Notes: generated by a model not told the origin, from the sequence alone. A DNA stretch of 64,000 nt from Reticulitermes speratus (GCA_021186555.1 JAJKFL010000042.1:46365480-46429479); one strand, 5' to 3'. Shown: positions 35,966-47,420, numbered from the stretch's first letter. Program-made: numbers and translations.

Positions 35966-36145
35966 GAGAACTAATTGTCTTTTGGACTTTGTCCATCGTC
36001 CTCGATAAAATGTAAAATTTAGAAACCACAACGTTTCGAAGACGGCTCTTCTTCCTTCTTCAGGTGATCTTCCGTGGTTACTGTATTTTTATATTATATA
36101 TTTTATCCAGGACGATGGACAAAGTCCAAAGGACAATTGGTTCTC
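35966..36145. mobile_element. Fold-back element with 46-bp arms
   Basis: The arms 35966-36011 (GAGAACTAATTGTCTTTTGG, ACTTTGTCCATCGTCCT) and 36100-36145 are reverse complements with a few mismatches. Inside, the minus strand reads CCTGAAGAAGGAAGAAGAGC and CGTCTTCGAAACGTT, the same motif order as the other fold-backs. Confidence 0.75.
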
Positions 36146-36384
36146 AACATCTATTTGGTCTGCTGCACTTCACAGTCTGGTGGCCATCCATTTCTTATTG
36201 AAATTCGAACTGCGTGCTCTAAAATATGAACCATGGTACATAATGACTAAATGCTGTTTTTGGTACGTAATAATTAAACTACCAAACTAATATTGGAGGG
36301 AAGTTATATATTCATTGGTCTTCAAGTAGGCCTGTGATAAGACAAGCCATATCATAGCTCAGGACGTTAGTGGTCGGCTTCTTA
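36146..36384. other. Unique sequence
   Basis: Nothing recognised. Confidence 0.35.
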
Positions 36385-36640
36385 CTGGGTTCGATCCCAG
36401 GGTAGTCCATGTGGGATTTGTAGTAGATAAAGGTGCCGCTCTACTGTCGATTCAGTATCATGGGTGTAAAAGTGCGATCTACTGGTTCGATTCCAGGGTA
36501 GTCCATGTGGGATTTGTAGTAGATAAAGGTTGCCGACTTCTTACTTGGTTCGATTCCAGGGTAGTCCATGTGGGATTTGTAGTAGATAAAGGTGCGACTT
36601 CTACTGGTCGATTCCAGGTAGCCATTGATTGTAGCGATAA
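36385..36640 (+). repeat. 63-bp repeat grown from a SINE-E-like head, about 4 copies
   Basis: The unit contains box B-like GGTTCGATTCCAGGGTAGTC, then CATGTGGGATTTGTAGTAGA, TAAAGGT and a spacer. The same order (box B, AGTCCATGAGGGATTTGTGG, ACAAAG) occurs in SINE-E read on the minus strand at 48250. The last copy (36590-36640) is full of small deletions. Confidence 0.7.
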
Positions 36641-36851
36641 AGTGACACGACACTTTATCTCACACATGGTTTACCACTGCCAATCATCATTCCGCAAATT
36701 CTCCCACACCATTTATGCAAGACCCAGAGGATGGACAGATGTGAGTCTCCATACGAACAAAGAAAAACAAAAAGGAAATTCTACGTTTGGAAAACTGCAA
36801 TAATTACCGCAGTAGAAACAGCTTCATCAACAGTCTGAACAGTACACTGCT

Positions 36852-37274
36852 TTTCTATGTAATTTTTTTAAATTACTCGAAGCCCCCTGGGGACCTAGGC
36901 CGCCTCATTATCGATGCTTCACGATCACACTCAGACACAACCACACTCGGTAGGACTCCTCTGGACGAGGGATCAGCCCGTCGCACAGACCTGTACCTGA
37001 CAACACACAACACTCACAACAGACAGACATCAATGCCGTAGTACGTTTTTTCTTTTTTTTTTTGCCTGTCCGGGGTTTTTCCCCTTTGATCCATTTTTGT
37101 ACTGTTTAATCCTTTCGTCCTTCATGTCACTTTACGTTCCATATTACCGTCCTTACAACAAACACAAAAAAAATCCTGCCTTAGGTGGGATTCGAACCCA
37201 CAATCCCAGTAAGCGAGCGGCCGTAGACCCACGCCTTAGACCGTACGGCCACTGGGATCGGCTTTCTATGTAAT
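36852..37274 (-). repeat. Composite SINE-A with extra insert and 12-bp target-site duplication
   Basis: TTTCTATGTAAT occurs at 36852-36863 and 37263-37274, so everything between appears to be one insertion. On the minus strand it has a tRNA-Leu-like head (37262 downward, GGGTTCGAATCCCACC). An unusual segment follows (about 37175-37065: TTGTAAGGACGGTAATATGG, AACGTAAAGTGACATGAAGG, CAAAGGGGAAAAACCCCGGA, CAGGC and an A-run). Then comes the ordinary SINE-A body without a second head. The insert is nearly identical in the element at 55555. Confidence 0.85.
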
Positions 37275-39669
37275 AGTGTACAAAAGTATTACACTTAGAT
37301 TCAGTTGGTCTCCAAGAAAATCGAACTGTCCGTGTAACTTTTATTACAGAGAAGTATATCAGTCTGCATGCCTGAGTTCTGCGTCTTTCTGAGAAATGGC
37401 GCCGAGCCTCTTGGTGACTGGGGGGTCCGAAATTTCAAGACCACTGCGCTGTCTCGAAAAGTTGAGTACCAATCACTCCCTGAAGCAGTGACACATTCCA
37501 GAAAAATGGAGAAAACGTCACCGCTGCGACAGCCTAAAAACTCGCACAGTCTGTAGGCATACATATATTTACGTTTACTTCATACTGTCAGTAGCTCAGA
37601 CTACATAGTGTCGAATGGCGGGATGATTACTGAATAATAAACGAGACGGGAAGCGGAAGGAAGCGGTCCGTCTAATTTACAGTATTTTCCTATCATATTT
37701 TCGGAGTTCTGAGAAAGATCATGAAAGAGCTGAAGTAGGATGAGAGGGTCTCCCGAGCTGAAATTTCAACCTGGGATATCCAGGGTATGCAGCGGCATTC
37801 TGGTACGTAAAATATCCAAATTTCATCAAAATCCGTCCAGCTGTTACACAGCTGCAATGTGCGGATTGGAGTTCAAAACAGACAGACAAGATCCTCGCTA
37901 CATTCGCTCAATTTATTTTCATCGTGTGACGATATCAATCCTGACAGTGAGTGTAATATAACAAAACACTCACCTTAACCAATCCAATAAACAATCCAGT
38001 CTCGATCCGTTTTCGTGGCCTGCAGCTAGGATATACACGCCAGAAGTAACAAAAGAAACACCCCACCTGACGCTTTAAATTCCAGCATTCCTGTGAAATG
38101 TTTTTTCTTCTTCGTAAATTTTACATCGCTTAAATTGTAAACGTCTTTTGAGGCAGAAAATAGCTTACGTAAACTACAGTGAGGTAAATACGTGAAATAT
38201 TCATACTCTATCTCAAATTCAACATCACTACTGTTCTTAGGCCATGAAAAGGAAATCGCCTCTTCAGAATAAATAAGCACATGCAGCGTAATACAAACAC
38301 CGAAACTTTTATGTACGTTTTTTTTTCATGGACAAAAGAGTATACATTCTATGCTACTTTCTTATTACTTTCGATGCATTCCTTTTCAAAATACGCTAAA
38401 GCCAACCCATATTCTCTTTGAACATAAAAGATGTCGTTTCTTCTTACTGCTCAAAAAAAAAGAAAGACCACAAACCTATTATATTACTGGCAACACAGGC
38501 ACACTTGGACGTCCAGTGCATCTGAGTATTATCTAATATTTCTTTCTCATACATTTATCATTCTCACGCCTGGGCTATGTGTCGGCATTCTCTCTTGTTT
38601 CGTATAATTATTCCCTCCCTTTCTCCTCATAATTTCAATCTCTTGTTCCTTTTGTGACTCACATCCACGCACACTCTTGTCTCAACTACAGCTAAATCAA
38701 ATTAATCTCAACTTCCACTTTTATCTTCAGTGCTTTCCATTTCTCATTCTCTTTATATTTCATCATTTCCCATTTCATTATCATCATCTTCCACTTCCTA
38801 TCCACTTGTGTTCTTTCATCCTATGCTAATTCCAAGACGTCATCAAATTCTCTTTGTGCGACTTCTATTCCCTCGTACTGCTCCCTCAAGAATCCTCACT
38901 TATTCATATTTCTTCAAGTTTCTTTGTGAGATTCCATTCAGCAAGAAGGGAGGTAGACAGAATATCGCCATCGTACAATAGATAAGCGGTTTCTCGCCTC
39001 GCGTTGTTTTCAAAGGGATTTCAAAGACCGGGCACTTGAAAGAAGAGAAATTCATCCCGATGCACGCAGCATAACTGTTTGTACTTTACAGAGTAGTGAT
39101 AGTGCCAAGTTTAAATCGTCATGTGACACATTTTAAAGAAATTCAGAAGGATACATAAAATTAGATAAAAAATAAAAGTGAAAATATACGAAAATAATTA
39201 AATATCTCTTCAATAAAATGGTTCATTTTGACAGAATGTAAGATGACGGAGTCCTATGGTTTGCCTGTAAAGACCAAGCACAAGGGACACAGAGATACAG
39301 GTGCAGCATGTGACAGACAGACAGACAGATATGACGTCGGTACGACCCTGTGCCTATGCCGGGAAGTGCGAAAGAGTGAAAAGGAATTGTCAGAACCGAT
39401 CTTCAAAGGGGTTTTAAATTTTATGTAGCTCAATAGGTTATGTGATTGCTGAATAATACAACTGGGAAGAACTGCAGAAAATGGCGACAAGCGCACTGAA
39501 AGCAGCAAGGTGCCCGCTTTTGAAAACTGAGGAAATTCACCAAGATTTTTCGTTAGCATAGCAAGCTCCTCTGACTAATGTAGGACACAAGACATGCACT
39601 CCAAATTGTAGTCAGGAAACCTCAATTAGACAGACCTTGTGGGAGAAATTGCTAAAGAGTTTGCACAAT
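37275..39669. other. Unique sequence
   Basis: Several short frames on both strands (for example 37301-37564 and 39254-39559), none with a domain. (ACAG)n lies at about 39312-39329. No repeat family recognised. Confidence 0.35.
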
Positions 39670-39775
39670 ATATTACCAAGAAAAATGTGACAGATACATT
39701 TCAACCGTAGTTCTTAAAGCAGTGAAATACGGGAGGTTACGATAGGCTGGGTACGTAGCTAGGATGGTCATAAAA
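39670..39775 (+). pseudogene. Possible LINE tail relic
   Basis: In one frame GAGGTTACGATAGGCTGGGT onward reads RLR-stop-AGYVARM, resembling the RLRWAGHVARM motif after the reverse transcriptase of the LINE type seen at 15119. The downstream GRPRRRW motif is absent. Weak. Confidence 0.35.
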
Positions 39776-40336
39776 TAGAGACGGACTGTGTGTTTTTTAC
39801 GGGTCATCCCATGTTGCAGCGAAAGTGAAATCAGGAAGCTGGGATGGACTTAACGCCTTCCCAGGATAGGAGAGACAAGAAATTCACATAGAATTTTAAT
39901 GAGGAAACCTTTCTGCAGAACGTTCTGTTTGGCGATAAAACATGGTTTACTTTCGATCTGACATTGTCACGGCGTAGCCTACAGCTTCCTCCAGTACTGG
40001 GCTACATAAAAATGTCTGTCTACACTGATGGCTCAGGCAGCAGAATCCTTTGATAAGTCGGTACATACGCACCACACTACACTGCTTCACAACCCACCTG
40101 GCTGTCAGTGAACGAGATTACAATCATATATATTAAGATAAGTTTTGTCTACAACGTCATGATCTACTGAACTACCAAACGGATCATTTAAAGCTCGACA
40201 TGTTTAGAAAGTTTAGGATTCGGCATTGTAGCAAACACCTTTATTTTCATTAATTTCTTGAAAAAAAAACTGTTTTTAACAAAGAGGGTAATGTTAAAAT
40301 TGATAGTGATGGCTCTGCAGAAAGTCATGGAAGTAC
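39776..40336. other. Unplaced coding-like fragments
   Basis: Fragments such as NVLFGDKTWF (about 39925) and VYTDGSGS (about 40018) hint at transposase-like or RNase H-like motifs. They are too short and isolated to call. Confidence 0.2.
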
Positions 40337-40651
40337 ATGAAATTTGTTAGCTTCCCTTGGTCTCCGGTGGTGGCAGCACATGATCGTAAGACGCTTACAC
40401 GAGCATTGCATAGCAACGGAAGTTATTGCCTCTACAAAAAACTACCCTTATACCCAGATTCACTACATCCATCAAATCCTGCCATTCCCTTCAAACTGTG
40501 CATAAGACGATTTCCGATCAAAATCGTGTTTGCTGTGACAATCAGTAAGGCTCAAGGCAGACACTTAACCGTGTCGGTACATAGCCACCATTGCCTGCTT
40601 TTCCCCTTGCCACCTCAATGTGTCCTTTTCCCGATCTTATTCATTTGTTAG
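40337..40651 (+). pseudogene. Helitron (PIF1-like) helicase C-terminal relic
   Basis: The 104-codon frame contains AIPFKLCIRRFPIKIVFAVT followed by ISKAQGR at about residues 49-76. This matches the late helicase motif of Helitron/PIF1 proteins (PFKxxRRQFPxxxAFAMTINKSQGQ). In another frame slightly downstream (about 40590-40632), CFSPCHLNVSFSRS matches the following CFSHGQLYVAxSRV motif. A frameshift therefore separates two adjacent helicase motifs. Helitrons are rolling-circle DNA transposons. No Rep domain or Helitron termini were recognised, so this is a broken fragment. The methionine at 40337 is not likely to be a real start. Confidence 0.7.
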
Positions 40652-40797
40652 CGTCCTTGTTGCCTTTATTGAAGGGCAAGGACAAGGTACAGAAAGTGAT
40701 AGATCGATAACATGAAACATTGTATATCGAGAAGTGCTTTACAGTTTCATACATATATAAATATATCTTTGTTGATTAAATATTCTATTCTATTCAT

Positions 40798-41070
40798 TCT
40801 ATAGCTCAGTCGGTATAGCGACTCCCTAAGAGCTGGACGGTCCGGAGATCGAATCCCGGTGGGGGCGAGATCTTCAGCACCCGTCCAGACCGGCCCTGGG
40901 GCCTACCCAGCCTCCTGTACAATGGGTACCGGGTAATTCCCAGGGGTAAAGCGGCCGGGGCGTGACGTTGACCACCCACCATCTAGCGCCGAGGTTAAAG
41001 AAAGAGTACAGCTATACCTCTACTCCCCTTCTGGCCATTCATGCCCTGTTCTAGGGTGAACTTTACCTTT
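40798..41070 (+). repeat. SINE-B, near full length
   Basis: Head ATAGCTCAGTCGGTATAGCG, GCTGGACGGTCCGGAGATCG with box B ATCGAATCCCGG. Body GACCGGCCCTGGGGCCTACC, AATGGGTACCGGG, GGTTAAAGAAAGAGTA. The tail is CTTTACCTTTTA. The first few bases of the head differ from the copy at 42843. Confidence 0.92.
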
Positions 41071-42830
41071 TATTGTTTCTACGTGCGAATTATTGGCACC
41101 GAAATTCAAGATTATTTGCGAATTATACGTAAATTTTCAACGACATGGAACAAGTTATCGTGGCATACTTTTGGGCACAATCCGTGAAGTCACTTGGAGA
41201 GACTGAAGAAAATCATAAATCGGGTCACTATATTAAACCTCAGGACCGAGACTTCAACTTGGAACCTCCCGAGCATGAAGAAAAGTTACTGAACTTCAGC
41301 CCGCGATATTTGGTAGGACAAAAATACTAAAATAACCTGAAGATGGATACTAAGGAGACATTGTGAGGATGGGAAGTGGATAGAAGTGGCTTAAGATGAC
41401 GTTCAGTGGCGGGCTTTTATAACATATTGCTGGGAAAAGTGACGGGATATTCATTTTTTTCTCACATTATCAGAGATTTGGCAACCCTCCCCCCCCCCCC
41501 CCCCCCAGACTTCGCACTCAACTGCTATCTATTTGATTTAACAGAACATAAAAAAATGCGGCAACATTACATTACAGCCCTGCAAATAGATCGTGTTTTG
41601 TTTCATGGATTATAGACCGCATGGCAGGCTGCATATCGATTAGTCATGTAACACAGTGTGCACAAACACAGCCAATACATTACTGGAAAGAGTTTTAATT
41701 TGTAAACACATAATTTTAGCACGCATTTGGTTCTCATTTTATTTGTTCTATTCCACTGAATTTGTTTCCTCAACATTTTTATGGCCCCCTGTTGCGTGTT
41801 TACTTCGGTAATTTGCATGTATTTTTTTTTGGTTGAATTATTTCAAACAACAGAAAAAAATTGTTATTAAATTTGTATGGTTTTATGAGCGTTCGCAAAA
41901 TTACGAAAAGCGACTACTAGCTTCGTCACGTCTGTCTGTCCTCTGTTCTTACGCATGGAACAACTCGGCTCCCACTGGACGGAATTTCATGAAATTTGAT
42001 ATTTGAGTATTTTTAAAAAAATCTGTCTAGAAAATGCAAGTTTTATTAAAATCTGAAGAGAATAACAAGTACTTTACATGAAGCATATGTACATTTATGA
42101 CAATGTCTAGTTCACTTCTTCTTACAATGAGAAATATTTCAGACAAAAGTTGTAGAGAAAATCAAAACAAAAATTTTATGTTCAATTACGTTTTCCCGAA
42201 AATCGTGCCGTTTATGAGATAATGTGGAAAAATACGGTAGAGCCGGACAGGCCACAGATGACAATATAATACTGCGCATGCGTTTTGCATGCTGGATAAC
42301 TAAGGCTACACACACACACACACACACACACATAATGTGTAATACTTATTGCTTTTCCATGGCAACAATGGTTACGCGAACGCGCCTCAATGTTACGTTT
42401 ATACGTACATTGCCTTGCTTACTGTCGCTCTGAGCATAAGTGGATAATGAACGGGGAAGAATGAGAAAGGAAACGACTTTCATGTAATTGAGTTAATATC
42501 TTAAATATGCCTGGACGTACTTAAGGCCACGGCCTATTTCAGTTAGAAAGACGATGTCCAGGCCAAGACCGGAACGAAGCGCTTGACAAATTCAACCCCT
42601 AAGAGCTACGATCACGCTACGCAGCTGTGTGCCATATATTTGTAACTCAATGTTATGTGCACCAATCCGCTTACTACTTTGATTACGTGATTATTTGAAG
42701 AAAACCTCTCAAATGTTTGGAAGAATTCCCTCTATACAGGTAATGCAAAAATTATACTTCAAATCAATCTTTGAACAATCCCGACTAGATGTTCCTTCAT
42801 ACAGAAATTAGAATTAAAATAATCAATCAA
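41071..42830. other. Unique sequence with homopolymer and (CA)n tracts
   Basis: An 18-bp poly-C run lies at 41489-41506 and (CA)n at about 42308-42332. Short frames at 41145, 41406 and 41603 have no domain. No gene recognised. Confidence 0.4.
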
Positions 42831-43139
42831 CTTGTCAGGAAAGTGGGCCGCGATAGCTCAGTCGGTATAGCGACTACGCTACGAGCTGGACGGTCCGGGG
42901 ATCGAATCCCGGTGGAGGAAAGATTTTCAGCACCCGTCCAGACCGGCCCTGGGGCCTACCCAGCCTCCTGTACAATGGGTTCCGGGTCATTCCCGGGGGT
43001 AAAGCGGCCGGGGTGTGCGGTTGACCACCTACCCCCATCTAGCTCCGAGGTTAAAGAAAGAGTAGAGCTATACCTCTACTCCCCTCTGGGCCTTCATGGC
43101 CTGTTCTAGGGTGACCTTTACCTTTACCTTGTCAGGAAA
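42831..43139 (+). repeat. SINE-B, full length with 12-bp target-site duplication
   Basis: CTTGTCAGGAAA at 42831-42842 recurs at 43128-43139. Between them: GCCGCGATAGCTCAGTCGGT, a tRNA-like stem region, GGGGATCGAATCCCGGTGG, the SINE-B body and the tail ACCTTTACCTTTAC. Head box A (TAGCTCAGTCGGTATAGCG) is of the Lys/Ala type. A 106-codon frame across it is incidental. This is the best reference copy for the family. Confidence 0.96.
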
Positions 43140-43224
43140 TCCCCCACAATGTATTCAATCCGAAATCAATTATCCCGTTCACAAGCACAACCAATGAAAA
43201 CTTATCCTCAGAAAGACAAATGCA

Positions 43225-43435
43225 TGCGAGATTTCAGGCTTTCGCCGTTGTGCGCTTCAGGTCTTCTCTCTTCTGTAATGCTACGCAGCGTAGGTTGGTA
43301 GGTGGTTACCGACGTTTCGTGAGGGTCAATCAGTCATTTTTGTTGACTGTTTGACCCTTGAAAATACGACCGATGTGTTATCTTGAACTGTCTTTAAGAA
43401 ACTACCAACCTACGATGCGTTAACATCCAACACCA
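43225..43435. mobile_element. Fold-back element F4, divergent
   Basis: GATTTCAGGCTTTCGCCGTT at the left is the outer end of F1-F3 in reverse. The arms GCGTAGGTTGGTAGGTGGTT and AAACTACCAACCTACGATGC are inverted relatives, with CGACGTTTCG in the left arm. More diverged than F1-F3. Confidence 0.6.
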
Positions 43436-43622
43436 CATGCCCACATCCCATTCATTATCTTCCCATCTACATTTAGGTCTCGCAAATGATCTTTTCCTTT
43501 CAGGTACTTTGGCGCAAATTGTGTACGCATTTCTCAAATATCCCACACGTCTTTTATATTACGAATTTGTGGAGAAGTTTGTTTTATGGAAAATATTTTT
43601 ATATGTATAGAGAACCTGATTT

Positions 43623-43833
43623 GTATCTGCGCTCTTCTGCGATGTTACGCTCTCGTGTGGTAATTGTTTACCGACGTTTCGGGACAACATATCGGTCCCA
43701 TCTGACTGTTAACCCGTGAAGATGGGACCAACACGTTGTCCCGAAACGTCGGTAAACAATTACCACACGACGCCTCGTAATATCCCAGAAGACCGCAGAT
43801 CTCATCAACATCGCGGCGGAAGTCTGAAATCAA
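43623..43833. mobile_element. Fold-back element F3
   Basis: Arms of about 75-77 bp (43625-43699 and 43724-43800) share ATCTGCGCTCTTCTG...CGACGTTTCGGGACAAC with F1 and F2. The inner part is GATGGGACC...GTCCCGAAACGTC and the outer right end is GCGGCGGAAGTCTGAAATCA. The loop is the shortest of the four (24 nt). Confidence 0.75.
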
Positions 43834-44397
43834 CTGACTTGTAAATATGCATCACGTTAAAAATTCAATAAACACTAACGACAGCCAACATCTCACGCTG
43901 AAATTTCAAAGGTCTTAATGCTAGACAATCGTCATGTAACAAGTGCCAGTACCAACTAAGTTAGATGTATCCGTCAAGAGACAGTGAAGGACAGAGCACA
44001 ATAAAATACAAGATGCTGCAATCTCCCCTCTCCACTTATATATATTTCTCCATTCCATTCAATCTCTCAACTACTGCCTGTCACACAGAGCAATCATCGT
44101 TCGTGCAAATTCAGCACAAAATTTCATTCCTACAATTTAATAATCGTCTTAAATTTCTCTTCCCTCCCTGTACCCTCCCTGCCGCCCCTTGTACCGGCAA
44201 AGCGCCGTTCCGTCTGTGTCGTCCTCAGGTTCATACCCCGCCATCTACCAACCTGACAGATCAACTCCTGATACACCCTGTCGTCATTCCAAAACGTTAC
44301 AGTTCCTACTTTAAAACATACCTCATTCATTCACAATTCTATAACAATCGACTTCTCCAGTGTAATTATATGTTTAAAAGCGATATAACAGCACCAC
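43834..44397. other. Unique sequence
   Basis: A 189-codon plus frame (43965-44534) spans this and the SINE-like piece after it. It has no recognisable domain and I do not call it a gene. Confidence 0.35.
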
Positions 44398-44500
44398 AGC
44401 TTAGGAGGTTAGACGATGGCTTTTCACTGTGGGCTCCAGGGTTCAGCCCCTGGAAACATGACATGAGATTCGTCGTGGACGAAGTGATACTGCATCACAT
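44398..44500 (+). repeat. SINE-E-like head
   Basis: TTAGGAGGTTAGACGATGGC, CAGGGTTCAGCCCCTGGAAA and GAGATTCGTCGTGGACGAAG follow the tRNA-like head and GATTTGTGGTGGACAAAG block of SINE-E. Only the 5' portion is recognised. Confidence 0.5.
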
Positions 44501-45085
44501 CCTACTTAGCTTGTCTTCTGCTTTCCCCTTTTAAGCATTCCATCTTTCCTATATACTCCTCTATAGCCTTGATAAGGCAGCAGCTTACCGCAAACATGAG
44601 AACTTAATTTCTGATCGCCATTGGCCGGTTACAGAGTAAAGGAGTGAAGTTATACAAACGATCACATAAATTAAACCCCTTCATTTGGACTTCGTTTAAT
44701 GTTAAAGCTTTAAACAACGTGCTTCTGAAACTAGTTCTTTGTCCATCACCATACAGACAAAAACCTATTCTGAGGGATTTTAAATTCTTGTAATAGTAAT
44801 TATATATAATACTGCTTCCGGGATGTAATAACTTTCAGTACACAGAAAAAGGAAACGTACAATACCTCCAAAATCTGAGAAAATCTCTACCAGCCTACAA
44901 ACCAGCCCGTAACCCAAAATACATTTTTAAAAATCCATTTTTAAGGGTACCTAAGTAGCCTAAACCTACCCCCAGTGTCCTTGGTTTGAGAGGGAACTGC
45001 ACACAGGAACTCACTGCAGTATGTTTTTGTGGGTCTGATAAAGATATCAGAGAGAATTTCGGAAAGCTGATTTTAAAAATGAGTT
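44501..45085. other. Unique sequence
   Basis: Nothing recognised. Confidence 0.35.
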
Positions 45086-45320
45086 GAACTAGCTCAGTCA
45101 GTTTAGTGATAAACAGACGGGAAAGAAAACTGAGAAATTATGGCCCGAGAAACGGCAGAGCAAGGACCGGCCTGGGGCCCACCCAACCTCCACAATGGGA
45201 AACGGGAGCTCTTTCCAGGGGTAAAGCGGCAGGGACGTGAAGCTGACTGCTCACCTCCATCTAGTGCCGAGGCTAAGAATGAGTGGCGCTATAAGACCGG
45301 TGTCCCATACGCCTTGAAGT
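45086..45320 (+). repeat. SINE-B, divergent
   Basis: CTAGCTCAGTCAGTTTAGTG head remnant, no clear box B, then GACCGGCCTGGGGCCCACCC, CAATGGGAAACGGGAGCTCT, GGGGTAAAGCGGCAGGGACG and GCCGAGGCTAAGAATGAGTG. It shares AAGAATGAGTGG-type 3' sequence with the copies at 31722 and 52959, suggesting an older subfamily. Confidence 0.8.
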
Positions 45321-45371
45321 GATGCAGATAAACAAGTTGAACTATACATAATTTTAATTTTTCACTTCACT

Positions 45372-45628
45372 TCATTTCACTGTAAAAAACAATCCCTGTA
45401 CAGGCCCTGAGGCCCCCAGCTTTCTAGACAATTGGCACATGAAGGTGATACGGTTTTCAGACTTACGCACCGACCGCCTTTACCCCCAGGAAATATTCCT
45501 CGTACTTATTTCTGTTAGAGGCTGAGTCGACCCCAGGGCCGTAGTGCGGCATCATCGGGAATCGAACCCGCGACCTTCCGGCTTGTAGCGCAGTGCCTCA
45601 CCCGACCACGTCACCGCGTCATTTCACT
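45372..45628 (-). repeat. SINE-D with 10-bp target-site duplication
   Basis: TCATTTCACT at 45372-45381 and 45619-45628 flanks the element. On the minus strand the head is GCGGTGACGTGGTCGGGTGA, GGCACTGCGCTACAAGCCGG with box B GGGTTCGATTCCCG. Body CCCTGGGGTCGACTCAGCCT, AACAGAAATAAGTACGAGGA and a 3' end CTGTACAGGGATTG. Same family as 51767. Confidence 0.9.
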
Positions 45629-45867
45629 ATACTTCACATTATATTATTGTTGTTTCATGTAAATGAAAATATGACGAAAATCAAAAAGAGGAGGTCAAGC
45701 AAATGTCACACATTCGTAACATCAGTAAAACTTGGTTGACTTCCTGAAGGTGAGATCATGAAACTAAGACGGTGCCTCTGACAAAAACTGGTCTGTGACA
45801 TGTAGTGACCACGAAAACGAAACCAATTTAAATAAGCACTGGGCCCTACTTCGGAATATAGATTAGA
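45629..45867. other. Unique sequence
   Basis: Nothing recognised before the LINE fragment. Confidence 0.35.
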
Positions 45868-46243
45868 AGTGTCTGGAAAGTTTTGAACTGTGGTGCTGGA
45901 GAAGAATGGAGAAGATCAGTTGGACCGATCGCGTGAGAAATGAAGAAGTATTACATAGAGTGAAGGAGGAGAGGAATATCGTACATACAATAAAAAGAAG
46001 AAAGGCTAACTGGATTGGTCACATCTTGTGTAGAAACTGCCTTCTGAAACACGTGATTGAAGGAAAGTTAGAGGGAAGGATAGAAATGACGGGAAGACGA
46101 GGAAGAAGACGTAAGCACCTACTGGATGACCTTAAGGAAAAGAGAAGATACTGGAAATTGAAAGAGGAAGCACTAGATCACACCCTGTGGAGAACTCGCT
46201 TTGGAAGAGGCTATGGACCTGTCGTAAGACAGACTGCAGAATG
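45868..46243 (+). pseudogene. LINE reverse-transcriptase C-terminal tail, 5'-truncated
   Basis: From about 45868 one open frame reads CLESFELWCWRRMEKISWTD, RVRNEEVLHRVKEERNIVHT, RRKANWIGHILCRNCLLKHV, EGRIEMTGRRGRRRKHLLDD and ends TRFGRGYGPVVRQTAE with its natural stop. The ATG at 45906 is an internal Met, not a start: the homology continues upstream of it. This is the best-kept of four copies here; the one at 18863 differs mainly by a stop at the second Trp and a lost Lys. The reverse-transcriptase core and endonuclease are missing, so it cannot move by itself. Confidence 0.88.
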
Positions 46244-47420
46244 AAGTGAATGGGCCCCACCCCACCCCACACCAACCTCACTTACATCATGTTGGAAAAC
46301 TGGGCGTAGACTGGAAAACAAAAAAAAAGCTAGTAGATAAATTTTTCCGTCTCGTTCATTAAGCACGATGTCATGGAAACTTGTAGGTTACGGAACTACA
46401 ATGAAAGCATTTATAAACTGTGCACTACAACAAGAGTGAAAGTTCACTGTCACAGCCATTTTAAATTTAACCTCACACAAATAATCCCAAAACCCTCGGC
46501 TAGTATGTTGGGTGGGACACGATGTGGCAGGGACTTTGAGCAACAGACATTTATGTCCAAATATCAGCTGTCGCAGTCCCCAAACTAATCACGATACTGT
46601 CTCAGCTATGCAAGAAATGTGAAATGTGAGAAAAAATTGCACCTAAAGATCACGTTACGAAACCCATCGTTACATGTATTTGACTGGAAACCTATGTAAT
46701 ATGCACTATATCTTAAAGTAAGGGCAGTGTATATGGGATAGATTCAAACGCCGTAAGACAGGGCCCAATTTCAGGTGTTCTTACGTAATGCAATAAATCC
46801 TATCGCTGCATAAAACCTGAAATTTCTTAAAGACTTTTCCCAAATATTTTGCCCTTTGCCTTACTGACAAAATACTTCTTCCTCACGGTCTACTGCCTGC
46901 GTCCCTTTTCCGCTGTACCCTCATTTGATACCCTCGTTACAACACTCTTATGTTCCACGGGTACAAGTTTCAAATCTTACTTTTATACCCTGTCTTATGA
47001 CTAGCAGTAATAACGCGACTACCCTTCTTGGTTTCAACCAACTTCCAGGCAGTGGAGTGGCATAAGCTTGGACGCGGGGTGTCAGTTATCTGTCAGAATC
47101 CTTTTCGGCTTGGAAAGAACGCCAACAGTAACTCTGTCATGTAAATGTGCACACGTTAACGATTAGACCAATAGGCCTACCTAAAATATACACGTAGGAC
47201 AATTGGCTGAACACGCAACTACTGTGGCCGTACTAACGTTTCTAGTTTTAAACAAATCACAAAATCATGCCAGGTGTGTCCTAGTTGTGCGTTTGAAGGA
47301 CTGTTTACTTTCGGCCTGCCTACAAACAAGCCTCGACATCAGAATCACCGGTAAACAGTGGCTAATCTTTGAAGCAGGAATCCAAACCTAAGATCAAGTC
47401 AAACTGCGACTGAGTTTTAG
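46244..47420. other. Unique sequence
   Basis: Short frames at 46373 and 47203 have no domain. Nothing else recognised. Confidence 0.35.

Noticed and set aside
39925-40090. Transposase-like and RNase H-like peptides
   Set aside because: Matches of under ten residues in different frames, without order or neighbouring motifs.
43965-44534. 189-codon frame as a host gene
   Set aside because: No domain, a SINE-E-like head within its 3' part, and ordinary composition for chance frames of this length in a 64 kb window.
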